Positions 18,529 to 27,354 of a stretch of DNA of 64,000 bases are shown here, one piece after another (position 1 is the stretch's first letter; each line of letters opens with the position of its first letter). A program made the translations under genes and the position numbers. The stretch is taken from assembly GCF_006385135.1 (NCBI RefSeq), contig NZ_CP041025.1, forward strand, positions 461,001-525,000. Direction: 5' to 3'. The stretch comes from Paremcibacter congregatus (lineage in GTDB: Bacteria > Pseudomonadota > Alphaproteobacteria > Sphingomonadales > Emcibacteraceae). The notes beneath the pieces are model-generated. The model saw nothing but the letters and a program-made list of their open reading frames with translations. It was not told the DNA's origin and ran no database searches.

Positions 18529-19493
18529 CGCAGACAAAAACCACTCTGGTGGCGGACATTGGCGGCACCAACGCCCGCTTCGCGCTCGCCCGGGGTACTG
18601 AAGATATTGCGATTGATCAGTTGATGATCCTGCCGACCGCCGATTACGCCAGTCTGCAGGAGGCGGCGGAATCCTATCTGGCGCAAATTGACGGTCAGCG
18701 GCCGACAGTGGCCGCCATTGCCATCGCCGGCCCGGTGGTCGGGCGGCAGGTGACCATGACCAACTGTGCCTGGACATTCTGCCGCGAGAAGCTCGCCGCC
18801 GATCTCGGTATGGCGGAGGTCCTTGTCCTCAATGATTTCGAAGCCATTGCCTGCGCCCTGCCTTATCTGCATGCGGCGGATCTGTTGAAAATTGGCGGCG
18901 GGGAAATTCAGGACAACGGGACAAAAATTGTTCTCGGTCCCGGCACCGGTATTGGCCTTGCGGCCCTGACCTCGGTGGGAGACGGCTGGAAAGTCCTGAC
19001 CAGTGAAGGCGGCCATGTGGGCTTCGCGCCAGCGGATGAGCTGGAACGGCAGATTTTGCAGACGGTGAAATATAAGTATCCCCGGGTATCGGTGGAGCGG
19101 GTGATTTCCGGTTCGGGGTTCAGCACGCTGTATCAGGCGATCTGCAGCTTGCAGGGCGCCGAGGCCGAGCCCCTCAGCCCCCGGGAAATTACCCAGCGGG
19201 CGCTGGAAAATCCTGAGGGCCGCTGTGGCCAGGCTGTGGATATCTTCTGCGGCATTCTCGGCAGCTATGCCGGGGATATGGCGGTGACCTTCAACGCCAC
19301 GGGCGGAGTTTATCTCGCCGGTGGGATTCTTCCCAAAATTCAGGATTTCTTCATCAACAGCCGCTTCCGCGAGCGCTTTGAGAACAAGGGACGCCTGACC
19401 TATGTGCGGGATATTCCCACCCTGCAAATCCTGCAGAAACAACCGGCCCTGATTGGCGCTGCGGCGCGTATCCGGGGTCATTTTATCGCCTGA
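18525..19493 (+). CDS. glk: Glucokinase (copy 1)
   Basis: A 322-residue ATP-dependent glucokinase of the proteobacterial Glk family. The phosphate-binding start [14 protein letters not shown] (9-22), [17 protein letters not shown] (about 65), [13 protein letters not shown] (catalytic Asp region, about 103) and [13 protein letters not shown] (about 140) are all intact. It phosphorylates glucose entering by the adjacent symporter and feeds zwf. It is translationally coupled to edd and 18 bp before eda. The paralogue at 27354-28358 is clearly related but diverged throughout, so the duplication is not recent. Confidence 0.95.
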   Translation: MTQTKTTLVADIGGTNARFALARGTEDIAIDQLMILPTADYASLQEAAESYLAQIDGQRPTVAAIAIAGPVVGRQVTMTNCAWTFCREKLAADLGMAEVLVLNDFEAIACALPYLHAADLLKIGGGEIQDNGTKIVLGPGTGIGLAALTSVGDGWKVLTSEGGHVGFAPADELERQILQTVKYKYPRVSVERVISGSGFSTLYQAICSLQGAEAEPLSPREITQRALENPEGRCGQAVDIFCGILGSYAGDMAVTFNATGGVYLAGGILPKIQDFFINSRFRERFENKGRLTYVRDIPTLQILQKQPALIGAAARIRGHFIA

Positions 19494-19511
19494 CCAGAAA
19501 AGAGACCCCTT

Positions 19512-20075
19512 ATGAGCCATCAAAATTTGAAATTCGAAAGCCTTCTTGCCGGAACCAATGTGATCCCGGTGATGGTGATCAAGGACATCGCCCAGGCGGT
19601 GCCCCTGGCGCGGGAACTGGTGAAATCGGGCATGAAGGTGCTGGAAATCACGCTGCGCACCGACTGCGCCCTGCAGGCGATCAAGGAGATCATCGTTCAT
19701 GTGCCGGAGGCCATTGTCGGCGTCGGCACGGTGACGACGCCGCAACAACTGCGCGACGCCCAGGCCGCCGGGGCCACCTTTGCGGTCAGCCCGGGATCGA
19801 CAGACGATCTGATCGCGGTGGCGGACGAGACTGGTTTGCCTCTGTTACCGGGGGTGGCGACCGCCAGCGAAGCCATGAAATTGCAGGCGTTGGGCTATCG
19901 TTATCTGAAACTCTTCCCGGCCGAGGCCGTTGGCGGACGGGCATTGTTGAAATCGCTGCAGGGACCGTTGCCAGACCTGAAATTCTGTCCGACCGGGGGG
20001 ATCACGTCCGACAGCGCAGCGGACTACCTGGCGCTCGGCAATGTGGTTTGCGTCGGCGGCTCCTGGATGATCTAG
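19512..20075 (+). CDS. eda: KDPG aldolase, C-terminally truncated (copy 1)
   Basis: Class I aldolase that splits KDPG to pyruvate and glyceraldehyde-3-phosphate. The catalytic residues are present: Glu/Arg in VLEITLRT (about 47) and the Schiff-base Lys in YLKLFPAEA (about 132), plus the phosphate-binding FCPTGGI and VVCVGGSWM. The frame stops right after GGSWMI at 187 residues, whereas the second copy (210 residues) and the family continue for some 20 more residues of a C-terminal helix. None of the three frames downstream encodes that tail, so this is a true truncation by deletion or recombination, not a simple frameshift. Activity is uncertain. Confidence 0.85.
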   Translation: MSHQNLKFESLLAGTNVIPVMVIKDIAQAVPLARELVKSGMKVLEITLRTDCALQAIKEIIVHVPEAIVGVGTVTTPQQLRDAQAAGATFAVSPGSTDDLIAVADETGLPLLPGVATASEAMKLQALGYRYLKLFPAEAVGGRALLKSLQGPLPDLKFCPTGGITSDSAADYLALGNVVCVGGSWMI

Positions 20076-20336
20076 GCCAAGGTCGTTGCGCACAAGAAAT
20101 TCTTGTGGGCGGCGGGCAGGAGGGCCGCCAGTATTTGGTCAATATAACATTCTCTGCGCACCTTGATGCCGCGGGCCGTCTGCTTTTTGCCTATGAAGAA
20201 TGCGATGGCCGGGCGCGTTCCTATGTGGAGAAGTCTCCTTAATTCATTGTTATAGAATAATTTAATATGATTATTGCTGGCGCCATACTGAAATATGGCG
20301 GGGCCGGGCGTATGAACGATCCTTTAAAAAATATTA
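20076..20336 (+). other. Non-coding joint after truncated eda, with 17-base perfect palindrome
   Basis: The sequence directly after the premature eda stop has no match to an aldolase tail in any frame. CACAAGAAATTCTTGTG (20091-20107) is a perfect palindrome, followed at once by a GC-rich inverted repeat (GGCGGC / GCCGCC). A short frame to 20242 is not recognisable. The joint looks like a recombination scar; the hairpins could now serve as transcript ends, although no T-run follows. Confidence 0.4.
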
Positions 20337-20364
20337 TTGACAGCGCTGTCAAAAAGAGTATTAT
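20337..20364 (+). promoter_or_regulatory. TGACAGCGCTGTCA operator on the TonB receptor promoter
   Basis: A perfect 14-base palindrome (20338-20351) with the LacI-family central CG. Its left half supplies TTGACA (20337-20342), a consensus -35 placed 16 bases before TATTAT (20359-20364). Bound repressor would cover the -35. The receptor starts 109 bp after the -10, leaving a long leader. Confidence 0.85.
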
Positions 20365-20472
20365 CCACAATTGAAGATCAATAGCTTTTGTTGATACCGA
20401 GGCGTTCGGGACAAAATAAAACGGTTATTCGTCTTAGGGAATCTAGGGAAAATATCATGGAGAGGAAAATTA

Positions 20473-23013
20473 ATGCGTTCTAGAAAATCAATATTATTAG
20501 GCAGTGTCGGCGCTTTGGTCGTCATGAGCGGCCCTGCGGCGATTTCCGCCGCGTCGGCTCAGGAAGAGGTGACGGAACTGGAAGAAGTTGTGGTCACCGG
20601 TATTCGGGGCGGGTTGAAGCAGGCGTTGAATGTAAAGCGTAACAGCAACGCGATTGTGGATGTCATCTCATCTGAAGATATCGGGAAATTTCCTGATAAA
20701 AACGTGGCCGAATCTCTACAGCGGGTGACCGGCGTTGCGATTGCGCGCCAATTTGGTGAAGGTGCCGGGGTTGCCATTCGCGGTGCCAGTCAGAATATGA
20801 CCTTGACGTTGTTGAACGGTCAGAATGTGGCGTCAACTGGTTGGTTCGTACTTGAACCCGCCCGTCGTAGCTTCAATTATTCTTTGCTGCCTTCAGAACT
20901 GGTGGGCAACATTGAAGTGTATAAATCTGCGCAGGCTAATATCGCGGAAGGCGGCATTGGCGGTACGGTTATTATCCATACACGCAAACCTTTGGAAATG
21001 AATGACCTGAGTGTCTATGCCTCTGCTGAAGGCACGCACACCAACGATTCTGGCAAAATCAATCCGCAGCTTTCCGGTCTGGTGAGCTGGAAGAATGAGC
21101 AGGGCAACCTTGGGGTTCTGGTCTCCGGCGTGTATCAACGCCGTCAGATGGAACGCCAGGGCGATGAAGCTTTTTGGGCATGGGGCGCCGGTCCGGTCGC
21201 ATTCGAACAGGATCGTAAGCGGTCCGCCATCAATGCAACAGTGCAGTTCCAGCCGAATGAGAACCTTGACCTGACGGTGAATTACCTGCGCATGAAAATG
21301 CGGGCGGATAATACCAACTATGCCTTATTCCTGACACGTGGGCCTGACGCGGGAACAACAAAATCATTGAATGGGTCTCCTGTTGCTGGTGCGTTGAATG
21401 TTGGTTTCTACCAGGCGCGTCCTCGGGAAGCGACCATGAACTCAAATGTTTATGACTTTGACGCAACCTACTCAGGCGACGATTTCGTGGTGGACTTTCA
21501 GGCTGGTTTGACAGAGTCCACGGGTGGTACTGATTTCGAAATGGTGTTGAATGATGGTACCGTGCCCGATATTTCAGGCAGTACCTATGATTTTTCCAGT
21601 GGCCATATGAAATGGAACTTGAACGAGATCGGCTTTGATTGGGACCCGGGCACCCTTGATATGGGGACAGGGTCGAACTTTAACCGCACACCCAAGAGCG
21701 ACAAAGAACATTATGCTCAGTTTGATGTCTCCCGCGACGTGTCTTGGGGGCCGATTACGACCTATAAATTTGGTATGAAATATTCAGGCCATGACACGAA
21801 GAGCCGCCGATATGAGTATATTCAGGCGGAGGGTTTTAACCCGTCGTTCGCGACAAGTACGATCAACAACGGCTTGATTAAGGCTGGTGTGGATCAGCAT
21901 GAAATTTTGCGCATTGACTTTAATGCCGCGAAAGATCTGGCAAAAGCGAGTATTATCGGAGAGACCGAAGATCTGGGCGCTTATAGCGAACTTGATGAAA
22001 AAACGGTTGCCGCTTATGGTATGGTTGAATTCGAAGGGGATGGCTACCGCGGTAATGCCGGGGTACGTTATACCCATACAAGTGCGACATCGACATTTTA
22101 TGTGAATGGCGAACAGCGTACTCAAAATGCCAAAGATTCTCAATTCCTGCCAAGTTTCAATATTGCGATGGATCTGGCGGATGACTTGGTTCTACGTACT
22201 TCTGGCGCGCGTGTAATGACCCGCCCTCAGTATGTTGATCTTTATGTTAATCCGGATGTTCGGGGGGCAAATGATGATGTTGATGATAATCAATTCTGGA
22301 TCGTCGGTAATATCGGGTTGAAGCCCTTTATCTCTGATCAATTTGATATTGCTCTTGAATGGTATTTCGCCGAAGGCTCCATTTTGTCCTCTACAGTATT
22401 CATGAAAGATGTGAAGAATTTTGTTAGTCAGAATGAGCGTCACGCTAATAATAGTGAGATTCCTTTCAATGGCACCATTCGCCCTGAAGAAGCCGCCGAA
22501 GGGTGGACATTCCAGGAACGTATAAACGGCAAAGCCGCTACTATTAAAGGCGTTGAACTGCAGTATCAGCAGGATTTCGGCAACGGTTTCGGTTTGGTGT
22601 TGAATTATACCTATACAGACTCCGGGTCTGATGATGCGGATACATTCACGGATGGCCAGAAGGTTCTGAGTGATGCATCCAAACATTCTGCCAACGCAAC
22701 GGCATATTATGAATCTGAACGTTTCCAGGTTCGCGGCGCTTACAACTACCGTAGCGCCTACATGCTGCGGGAAACAGGAGCGTATGGTAACCGACTTCAC
22801 GAAGCTTTCGGCAGCGTTGATCTAAGTGCGGCCTATTTTATCACAGATGAAATTACCGTTAATCTAGATGTGAATAATCTGTTTGAAGAAACGTCGAAAC
22901 AGATTGGCAACAACGCGCAAAACACGCCGAATAGCGGGTTCACACCTGACTTCCCTGTGTTTGAATATAATACGGCCCGGAGAATTACCCTCGGCGTAAG
23001 CTATAAGTTCTAA
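20473..23013 (+). CDS. TonB-dependent receptor, sugar-type
   Basis: An 846-residue outer-membrane receptor. A signal peptide (about 1-29, ending ISAASAQ) precedes EEVVVTGIRGGLKQAL and a plug domain (SSEDIGKFPDKNVAESLQRV, about 66); the beta-barrel ends in VSYKF with a terminal aromatic. This plug pattern is typical of Caulobacter/Xanthomonas carbohydrate receptors. It is followed by SapC and a halogenase-like gene, and its promoter carries the same operator as nagX and the GlcNAc genes, so uptake of chitooligosaccharides or another amino-sugar glycan is the likely job. The substrate is inferred from context only. A strong terminator follows. Confidence 0.9.
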   Translation: MRSRKSILLGSVGALVVMSGPAAISAASAQEEVTELEEVVVTGIRGGLKQALNVKRNSNAIVDVISSEDIGKFPDKNVAESLQRVTGVAIARQFGEGAGVAIRGASQNMTLTLLNGQNVASTGWFVLEPARRSFNYSLLPSELVGNIEVYKSAQANIAEGGIGGTVIIHTRKPLEMNDLSVYASAEGTHTNDSGKINPQLSGLVSWKNEQGNLGVLVSGVYQRRQMERQGDEAFWAWGAGPVAFEQDRKRSAINATVQFQPNENLDLTVNYLRMKMRADNTNYALFLTRGPDAGTTKSLNGSPVAGALNVGFYQARPREATMNSNVYDFDATYSGDDFVVDFQAGLTESTGGTDFEMVLNDGTVPDISGSTYDFSSGHMKWNLNEIGFDWDPGTLDMGTGSNFNRTPKSDKEHYAQFDVSRDVSWGPITTYKFGMKYSGHDTKSRRYEYIQAEGFNPSFATSTINNGLIKAGVDQHEILRIDFNAAKDLAKASIIGETEDLGAYSELDEKTVAAYGMVEFEGDGYRGNAGVRYTHTSATSTFYVNGEQRTQNAKDSQFLPSFNIAMDLADDLVLRTSGARVMTRPQYVDLYVNPDVRGANDDVDDNQFWIVGNIGLKPFISDQFDIALEWYFAEGSILSSTVFMKDVKNFVSQNERHANNSEIPFNGTIRPEEAAEGWTFQERINGKAATIKGVELQYQQDFGNGFGLVLNYTYTDSGSDDADTFTDGQKVLSDASKHSANATAYYESERFQVRGAYNYRSAYMLRETGAYGNRLHEAFGSVDLSAAYFITDEITVNLDVNNLFEETSKQIGNNAQNTPNSGFTPDFPVFEYNTARRITLGVSYKF

Positions 23014-23030
23014 TTAGCTGCTATTTGGGA

Positions 23031-23062
23031 AAAAGGGGAGTTTCATTAACTCCCCTTTTTTT
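23031..23062 (+). terminator. Intrinsic terminator after the TonB receptor
   Basis: AAAAGGGGAGTT (23031-23042) pairs perfectly with AACTCCCCTTTT (23048-23059) around a 5-base loop and is followed by T residues. SapC and the halogenase-like gene would therefore need read-through or their own promoter. Confidence 0.92.
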
Positions 23063-23121
23063 CATTCTAAATATGTTATGCTCCAATTTTACAAAGAGTT
23101 AAAACTTCACGGGAGACTTCG

Positions 23122-23829
23122 ATGCCATCAAATTTTGTACCGCTGAATCCAGTTGATCACGGGTTGCTCAAAATTCGCGCGCGGAAAGATTTTAGGCTGA
23201 TGAAGGACGCACATGTCATTCCATTGGGGGTGCATGAATTTTTTCAGGCAAGTGCTGAATATCCTGTTGTTTTTGTTAAAAATTCTGAAAATGGTCAATT
23301 CATACCGGTTGCCATGATGGGTCTGAAGCCTGGCGAGAATCTATTTGTCGGACCCGAAGGGTGGGAGGGTCTGTATATCCCCATGGCTATTCGCAATCAT
23401 CCTTTTCACTTAATGCGTAATCCACAGGATGAAGAAAAAGTGATGGTGGCGATAGATGAGAAAAGTACCACCCTTAGCCTTGATGAGGGGGCTCGCTTAT
23501 TCAAAGACGATGGGAGTAGAAGCGATATTCTAGAGGAGCGCATGCAGGATCTGAGAAATCATTTCGAAAGCAGTCAGCTCACAGAAAGTTTTACAGCGTT
23601 GGTGACGGGCCTTGACCTTCTGGCGCAAAGAAACCTGACAGTTGAGGTTAGTGGGGAAACGATTGATCTGGAAGGTATTTATTTTATCGACGAAGTTAAA
23701 TTGAATGCAGTGCCCGATGATCAGTTTTTGGACTTGCGTCAGCATGGCTTTTTACCGTTGCTCTATGCCCAGATGGTATCGGTACATCAAATCCGATGTC
23801 TGGCAAGTCTTCAGGCGCAACGCAAATAG
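23122..23829 (+). CDS. SapC family protein
   Basis: A 235-residue protein of the SapC family (first named in Campylobacter S-layer work). It starts FVPLNPVDHGLLKIR, has ASAEYPVVFVKNSENGQFIPVAMMGL near residue 42 and WEGLYIPMAIRNHPF near 78, the conserved core of the family. GGGAGA seven bases before the ATG supports the start. In alphaproteobacteria and xanthomonads, SapC is regularly found between a TonB receptor and a tryptophan-halogenase-like gene in sugar-uptake loci, as here. Its molecular role is unknown. The halogenase-like gene follows after 10 bases. Confidence 0.88.
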   Translation: MPSNFVPLNPVDHGLLKIRARKDFRLMKDAHVIPLGVHEFFQASAEYPVVFVKNSENGQFIPVAMMGLKPGENLFVGPEGWEGLYIPMAIRNHPFHLMRNPQDEEKVMVAIDEKSTTLSLDEGARLFKDDGSRSDILEERMQDLRNHFESSQLTESFTALVTGLDLLAQRNLTVEVSGETIDLEGIYFIDEVKLNAVPDDQFLDLRQHGFLPLLYAQMVSVHQIRCLASLQAQRK

Positions 23830-23839
23830 TGAGGGTATC

Positions 23840-25399
23840 TTGAGAGCCGACACCGCGATTAAATCAATTGTCATTGTTGGCGGCGGGACTGCCGGGTGGT
23901 TGGCGGCGAATTATCTCGCCCGCTGTCTGAAGGCCGGACCGGGCGATGATTTTTCCATCACGTTGATTGAATCGCCGGATATTCCGACCATCGGCGTGGG
24001 GGAAGGCACGGTGCCGTCCATGCGGCAGACCTTGAAGTTCCTCGGCATTAGTGAAACAGAGTTTATCCGGGAATGTGACGCGACCTTCAAACAGTCCATT
24101 GAGTTTGTCGACTGGCTGCATGTACCAAAAGACGGGAAACATCACCGCTATTATCACCTGTTTGATGATCCGATCCGGCAAGATTTTGATCTGACGCCTT
24201 ATTGGCTGAAAGGGTGCGCCGGCGCGACAAATTATGCTGATGCGGTATCAATGCAAAGCCTGTTCTGTGATCAGAGCCGCGGCCCAAAGCACATCACCAC
24301 ACCGGAATATGAGGGCGCGAGCGGTTATGCCTATCATCTGGATGCGGTGAAATTCGCCAAACTGTTGACCCGGCACGCTACCGAGCGTCACAGTGTGCGG
24401 CATTTGCTCGGGAATGTTACCCAGGTGGTGGTGAAAGACAATGGCCATGTGGATTATCTTGACACGGACCGCTGTGGCAGGCTTCAGGCGGATTTTTATG
24501 TGGATTGCAGCGGGTTTGCTTCTCTTCTGGTCGGCGGGGCGCTTGGGGTGCCTTTTATCGACAAAGGGGGCGAGCTTTTCGTCGATCATGCGGTGGCGAT
24601 TCAGGTGCCTTATGCCGATCCGGAGGGACCGATCGCCAGTCAGACCATTTCCACGGCGCGGGACGCCGGCTGGATCTGGGATATCGGCCTGTCGGCCCGG
24701 CGCGGCACCGGTTATGTTTATTCCAGTAAATATACCGATCATGACACGGCAGAACAGGTCATCCGTGATTATATCGGCCCGGCGGCGGATGAACTGCCTT
24801 GTCGCAAGATCCCTATGCGCATCGGCTATCGAGAGACATTCTGGCAAGGCAACTGCGTTGCCATTGGCCTGTCCCAGGGCTTTATCGAGCCACTGGAGGC
24901 GACGGCTTTACTGATGGTGGATGGGGCCTGCCGTATGCTGGCAGAACAGTTCCCGACCGATAGTGCGGCGCTTGACGGGGCGGCGAAACGTTATAACCGG
25001 TTGTTGCGCTATGGCTATGACCGGGTGATTGATTTCATCAAATTGCATTATTACCTGAGCCGTCGCGACGACAGCGCGTTCTGGATTGATAATCGTCGGG
25101 CAGAGACTGTTTCGGATCACCTGCTGGAGCGGCTGGACCAGTGGCGATATGCCCCGCCGAGCGCCTATGATTTCTTCAGCAAGTTTGAAGTCTTCAACCT
25201 GGAAAACTATCTCTATGTGCTTTATGGCATGGACTTTGTGACCGATATGGCGTCGCACGGCGCCAGATATCCTGAAGACGAGGCCGCCAGAAGGCTGTTT
25301 GACCAGATCCGGCAGGCCCGGAATAATGCAGCGGTCCAGATGCCGGACCACCGGGGCCTTATTGATAAAATTCACAAGTTTGGATTGCAAAAAACATAA
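23840..25399 (+). CDS. Tryptophan-halogenase-like flavoprotein
   Basis: About 519 residues. The FAD-binding GxGxxG variant VIVGGGTAGWLAANYLAR is near the N-terminus, GVGEGTVPSM near 53 and the lysine of the catalytic tunnel in ATFKQSIEF near 79. The halogenase fingerprint WxWxIP reads WIWDIG, so the proline is missing; this deviation is common in the homologues paired with TonB receptors, whose substrate may be a glycan or not a halogenation target at all. A TTG at 23840 with GAGG five bases upstream is the chosen start; the frame is open further into SapC. Free indole halogenation should not be assumed. Confidence 0.85.
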   Translation: MRADTAIKSIVIVGGGTAGWLAANYLARCLKAGPGDDFSITLIESPDIPTIGVGEGTVPSMRQTLKFLGISETEFIRECDATFKQSIEFVDWLHVPKDGKHHRYYHLFDDPIRQDFDLTPYWLKGCAGATNYADAVSMQSLFCDQSRGPKHITTPEYEGASGYAYHLDAVKFAKLLTRHATERHSVRHLLGNVTQVVVKDNGHVDYLDTDRCGRLQADFYVDCSGFASLLVGGALGVPFIDKGGELFVDHAVAIQVPYADPEGPIASQTISTARDAGWIWDIGLSARRGTGYVYSSKYTDHDTAEQVIRDYIGPAADELPCRKIPMRIGYRETFWQGNCVAIGLSQGFIEPLEATALLMVDGACRMLAEQFPTDSAALDGAAKRYNRLLRYGYDRVIDFIKLHYYLSRRDDSAFWIDNRRAETVSDHLLERLDQWRYAPPSAYDFFSKFEVFNLENYLYVLYGMDFVTDMASHGARYPEDEAARRLFDQIRQARNNAAVQMPDHRGLIDKIHKFGLQKT

Positions 25400-25424
25400 A
25401 GGGGTCCGGGGATGAAAAATAATA

Positions 25425-25453
25425 TTGACAGCGCTGTCAAAATGACTTATAAA
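25425..25453 (+). promoter_or_regulatory. TGACAGCGCTGTCA operator on a consensus-like promoter before nagX
   Basis: The palindrome at 25426-25439 overlaps TTGACA (25425-25430); 17 bases later TATAAA (25448-25453) forms the -10. Transcription should begin near 25460, just ahead of the hairpin at 25477-25513. Confidence 0.88.
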
Positions 25454-25476
25454 AAGGGCGATATCATTAGTCCTTA

Positions 25477-25513
25477 GCCGTTATGTTGTTTTTCAGCATA
25501 ACGGCATTTTTTT
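25477..25513 (+). terminator. Intrinsic terminator inside the nagX leader
   Basis: GCCGTTATG (25477-25485) pairs with CATAACGGC (25497-25505), followed by A and seven T (25507-25513). Because the promoter lies 5' of it and the nagX ribosome site 3' of it, this could be an attenuator, or it may only stop transcripts arriving from the halogenase gene. Confidence 0.85.
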
Positions 25514-25587
25514 GCACTGAAGTCGGCAGAACCAAGCGTATCGGGGTGTTCTGTAAAAACAAAAATAAACGGGTATAAGGAGTAAAG

Positions 25588-26694
25588 ATGTCACAGCACA
25601 GGTTATTATCTCTCGATGTTCTGCGGGGGCTGACGGTTATTGGCATGGTGGTGGTCAACAGTGCCGCGATGTTTTCTGTTGAAGGGGAGCGGGATGCCTA
25701 TGCCCTGCTGCTGCATGCGTCCTGGAACGGGGCGACGTTGGCGGATATGGTCTTTCCCTTTTTCCTGCTGATTGTCGGGGTATCGATCCCTTTCGCATTA
25801 TCTTCATTGAAAGAACGCCAAGGGCTTGAGCGCAAGGTATTTCTGAGGCTCCTGTGGCGCGGCAGTCTGCTGTTTCTGATTGGCGTGGTTCTGGCGGCTT
25901 ATTTCTTCGATCCTGACGGGGAAAGGCAATTCCGCATCATGGGGGTATTGCAACGTATCGGCATTGTGTTTTTTGCCGCTGCGGTGATCTTCATGGTGAC
26001 CGGCTGGCGGGCGCAACTGATGATTACGGCGGCGCTTTTGCTGGGCTATTGGGGAATGTGCTTGTTGCCCTTCCCGGATGGGGGAACGGATCTCGGCGTG
26101 CCGGGGCAGAATTTTGTCCATTGGGTGGATCGTTTGATCCTCGGGCAGCGTCTTTATGTGACCGAGGGCCCTTATCCTTATGATCCTGAAGGATTGCTCA
26201 GTAGCCTGCCGGGCATTGCCCAGGCCCTGATCGGGGTTCTGGTGGGACAGGTGATCCGCCGTAAAGGGGCGATGGAAAGTCACTTGGGAACCCTGTTCAT
26301 CGCCGGGGGGCTGATGGCGCTAGCGGGCTGGGGCTGGTCCTACGTTTATCCGCTGAACAAGGCATTGTGGAGCAGTAGTTTTGTTCTCTATACTTCAGGC
26401 CTTGGAATTCTGTTATTGGCGCTGCTGATTTATGTGATTGATGTCCGGGGCTGGAAAGCTGGCTGGACACCGCCTTGTGCGGCTTTTGGACTTAACGCCA
26501 TCACGGCTTATGTCTGGCATGCCTTTGCCACCAGCATTGTGCTTTATGGCATAATTGGCGAGACGGCATATACGTTTGGGTTGAGTTTTCTTGATCCCAA
26601 AGCCGCAATGGCGTTGCCGATCCTGGCGGCGGTGATCCTGACCTGGATCCCCATCGCCGTGTTGCAGTGGCGCGGAATAGTGATCAAGGTTTAA
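25588..26694 (+). CDS. nagX: NagX-like heparan-glucosaminide acetyltransferase family membrane protein
   Basis: A 368-residue multi-spanning protein (about 10 helices) of the DUF5009/DUF1624 acyltransferase family related to lysosomal HGSNAT. The start RLLSLDVLRGLTVIGMVVVN and the early GATLADMVFPFFLLIVGVSIPF are family hallmarks. NagX proteins lie in chitin/GlcNAc clusters of Shewanella, Alteromonas and Xanthomonas and are thought to help GlcNAc or oligomer passage or acetylation at the inner membrane. AAGGAG lies just before the ATG. Its operator matches that of nagK and the GH20 gene, which supports the name. It converges with the second eda, 27 bp apart. Confidence 0.8.
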   Translation: MSQHRLLSLDVLRGLTVIGMVVVNSAAMFSVEGERDAYALLLHASWNGATLADMVFPFFLLIVGVSIPFALSSLKERQGLERKVFLRLLWRGSLLFLIGVVLAAYFFDPDGERQFRIMGVLQRIGIVFFAAAVIFMVTGWRAQLMITAALLLGYWGMCLLPFPDGGTDLGVPGQNFVHWVDRLILGQRLYVTEGPYPYDPEGLLSSLPGIAQALIGVLVGQVIRRKGAMESHLGTLFIAGGLMALAGWGWSYVYPLNKALWSSSFVLYTSGLGILLLALLIYVIDVRGWKAGWTPPCAAFGLNAITAYVWHAFATSIVLYGIIGETAYTFGLSFLDPKAAMALPILAAVILTWIPIAVLQWRGIVIKV

Positions 26695-26721
26695 ACCTAT
26701 CAAGGGTTAACGCCATTAAGT

Positions 26722-27354
26722 TTAAAAACGGGCGGCCGCACGGGCGAGGGTTTCGATCTTCGCCCAGTCCCTGTTGGCAATGTCCTGGGCGGAAACCATC
26801 CAGGAGCCGCCGACACAAACCACATTGGGCAGACTGAGATAAGAAGGGGCGAGATCCGGACTGATGCCGCCTGTAGGGCAGAATTTGGCGTGGGCCAGGG
26901 GGCCGGAGAAGGATTTCAACAATTCACGGCCGCCGATGGCTTCAGCAGGAAACAGCTTCAACATGCTGTAGCCCCGCTCCATAAGATGCATCACTTCGCT
27001 GGCGGTGGCGACACCGGGAAGAAGCGGGGTCAGGCTGTTCTCGGCGGCATCAAGCAGGCGGTCGGTGTGGCCGGGACTGACGGCAAAACGCGCCCCGGCA
27101 TCTGTGACTTGTGTCAACAGTTCCGGCGTATTCACTGTACCGGCCCCGATGATGGCTTCGGGGATTTCAGCTGCGATCAGGCGCAAGGCTTCCAGCGCGA
27201 CAGGGGTGCGCAGCGTTAATTCGAGCACGTTTAGACCACCCTTGACCAGAGCCTCTGCCAGGGGCAGGGCGTCTTCTATATGTGAAATGGTCAAGACCGG
27301 GATCACCGCGCAGCCGTCAAGCAGAGCGGGCAGAGACGCATTTGTATGGGGCAT
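26722..27354 (-). CDS. eda: KDPG aldolase (copy 2, full length)
   Basis: A 210-residue complete KDPG/KHG aldolase. VLELTLRT, MLKLFPAEA (Schiff-base Lys), FCPTGGI and VVCVGGSWM are all present, and the C-terminal helix missing in copy 1 follows (ANRDWAKIETLARAAARF). It is the last gene of the second ED operon and overlaps glk by one base. If the truncated first copy is inactive, this one carries the final ED step for both operons. Confidence 0.95.
   Translation of the reverse strand: MPHTNASLPALLDGCAVIPVLTISHIEDALPLAEALVKGGLNVLELTLRTPVALEALRLIAAEIPEAIIGAGTVNTPELLTQVTDAGARFAVSPGHTDRLLDAAENSLTPLLPGVATASEVMHLMERGYSMLKLFPAEAIGGRELLKSFSGPLAHAKFCPTGGISPDLAPSYLSLPNVVCVGGSWMVSAQDIANRDWAKIETLARAAARF

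Noticed and set aside
20048..20242. Frame downstream of truncated eda as the missing aldolase tail or a new gene
   Set aside because: Its translation does not resemble the aldolase C-terminus and starts within eda without a ribosome site.
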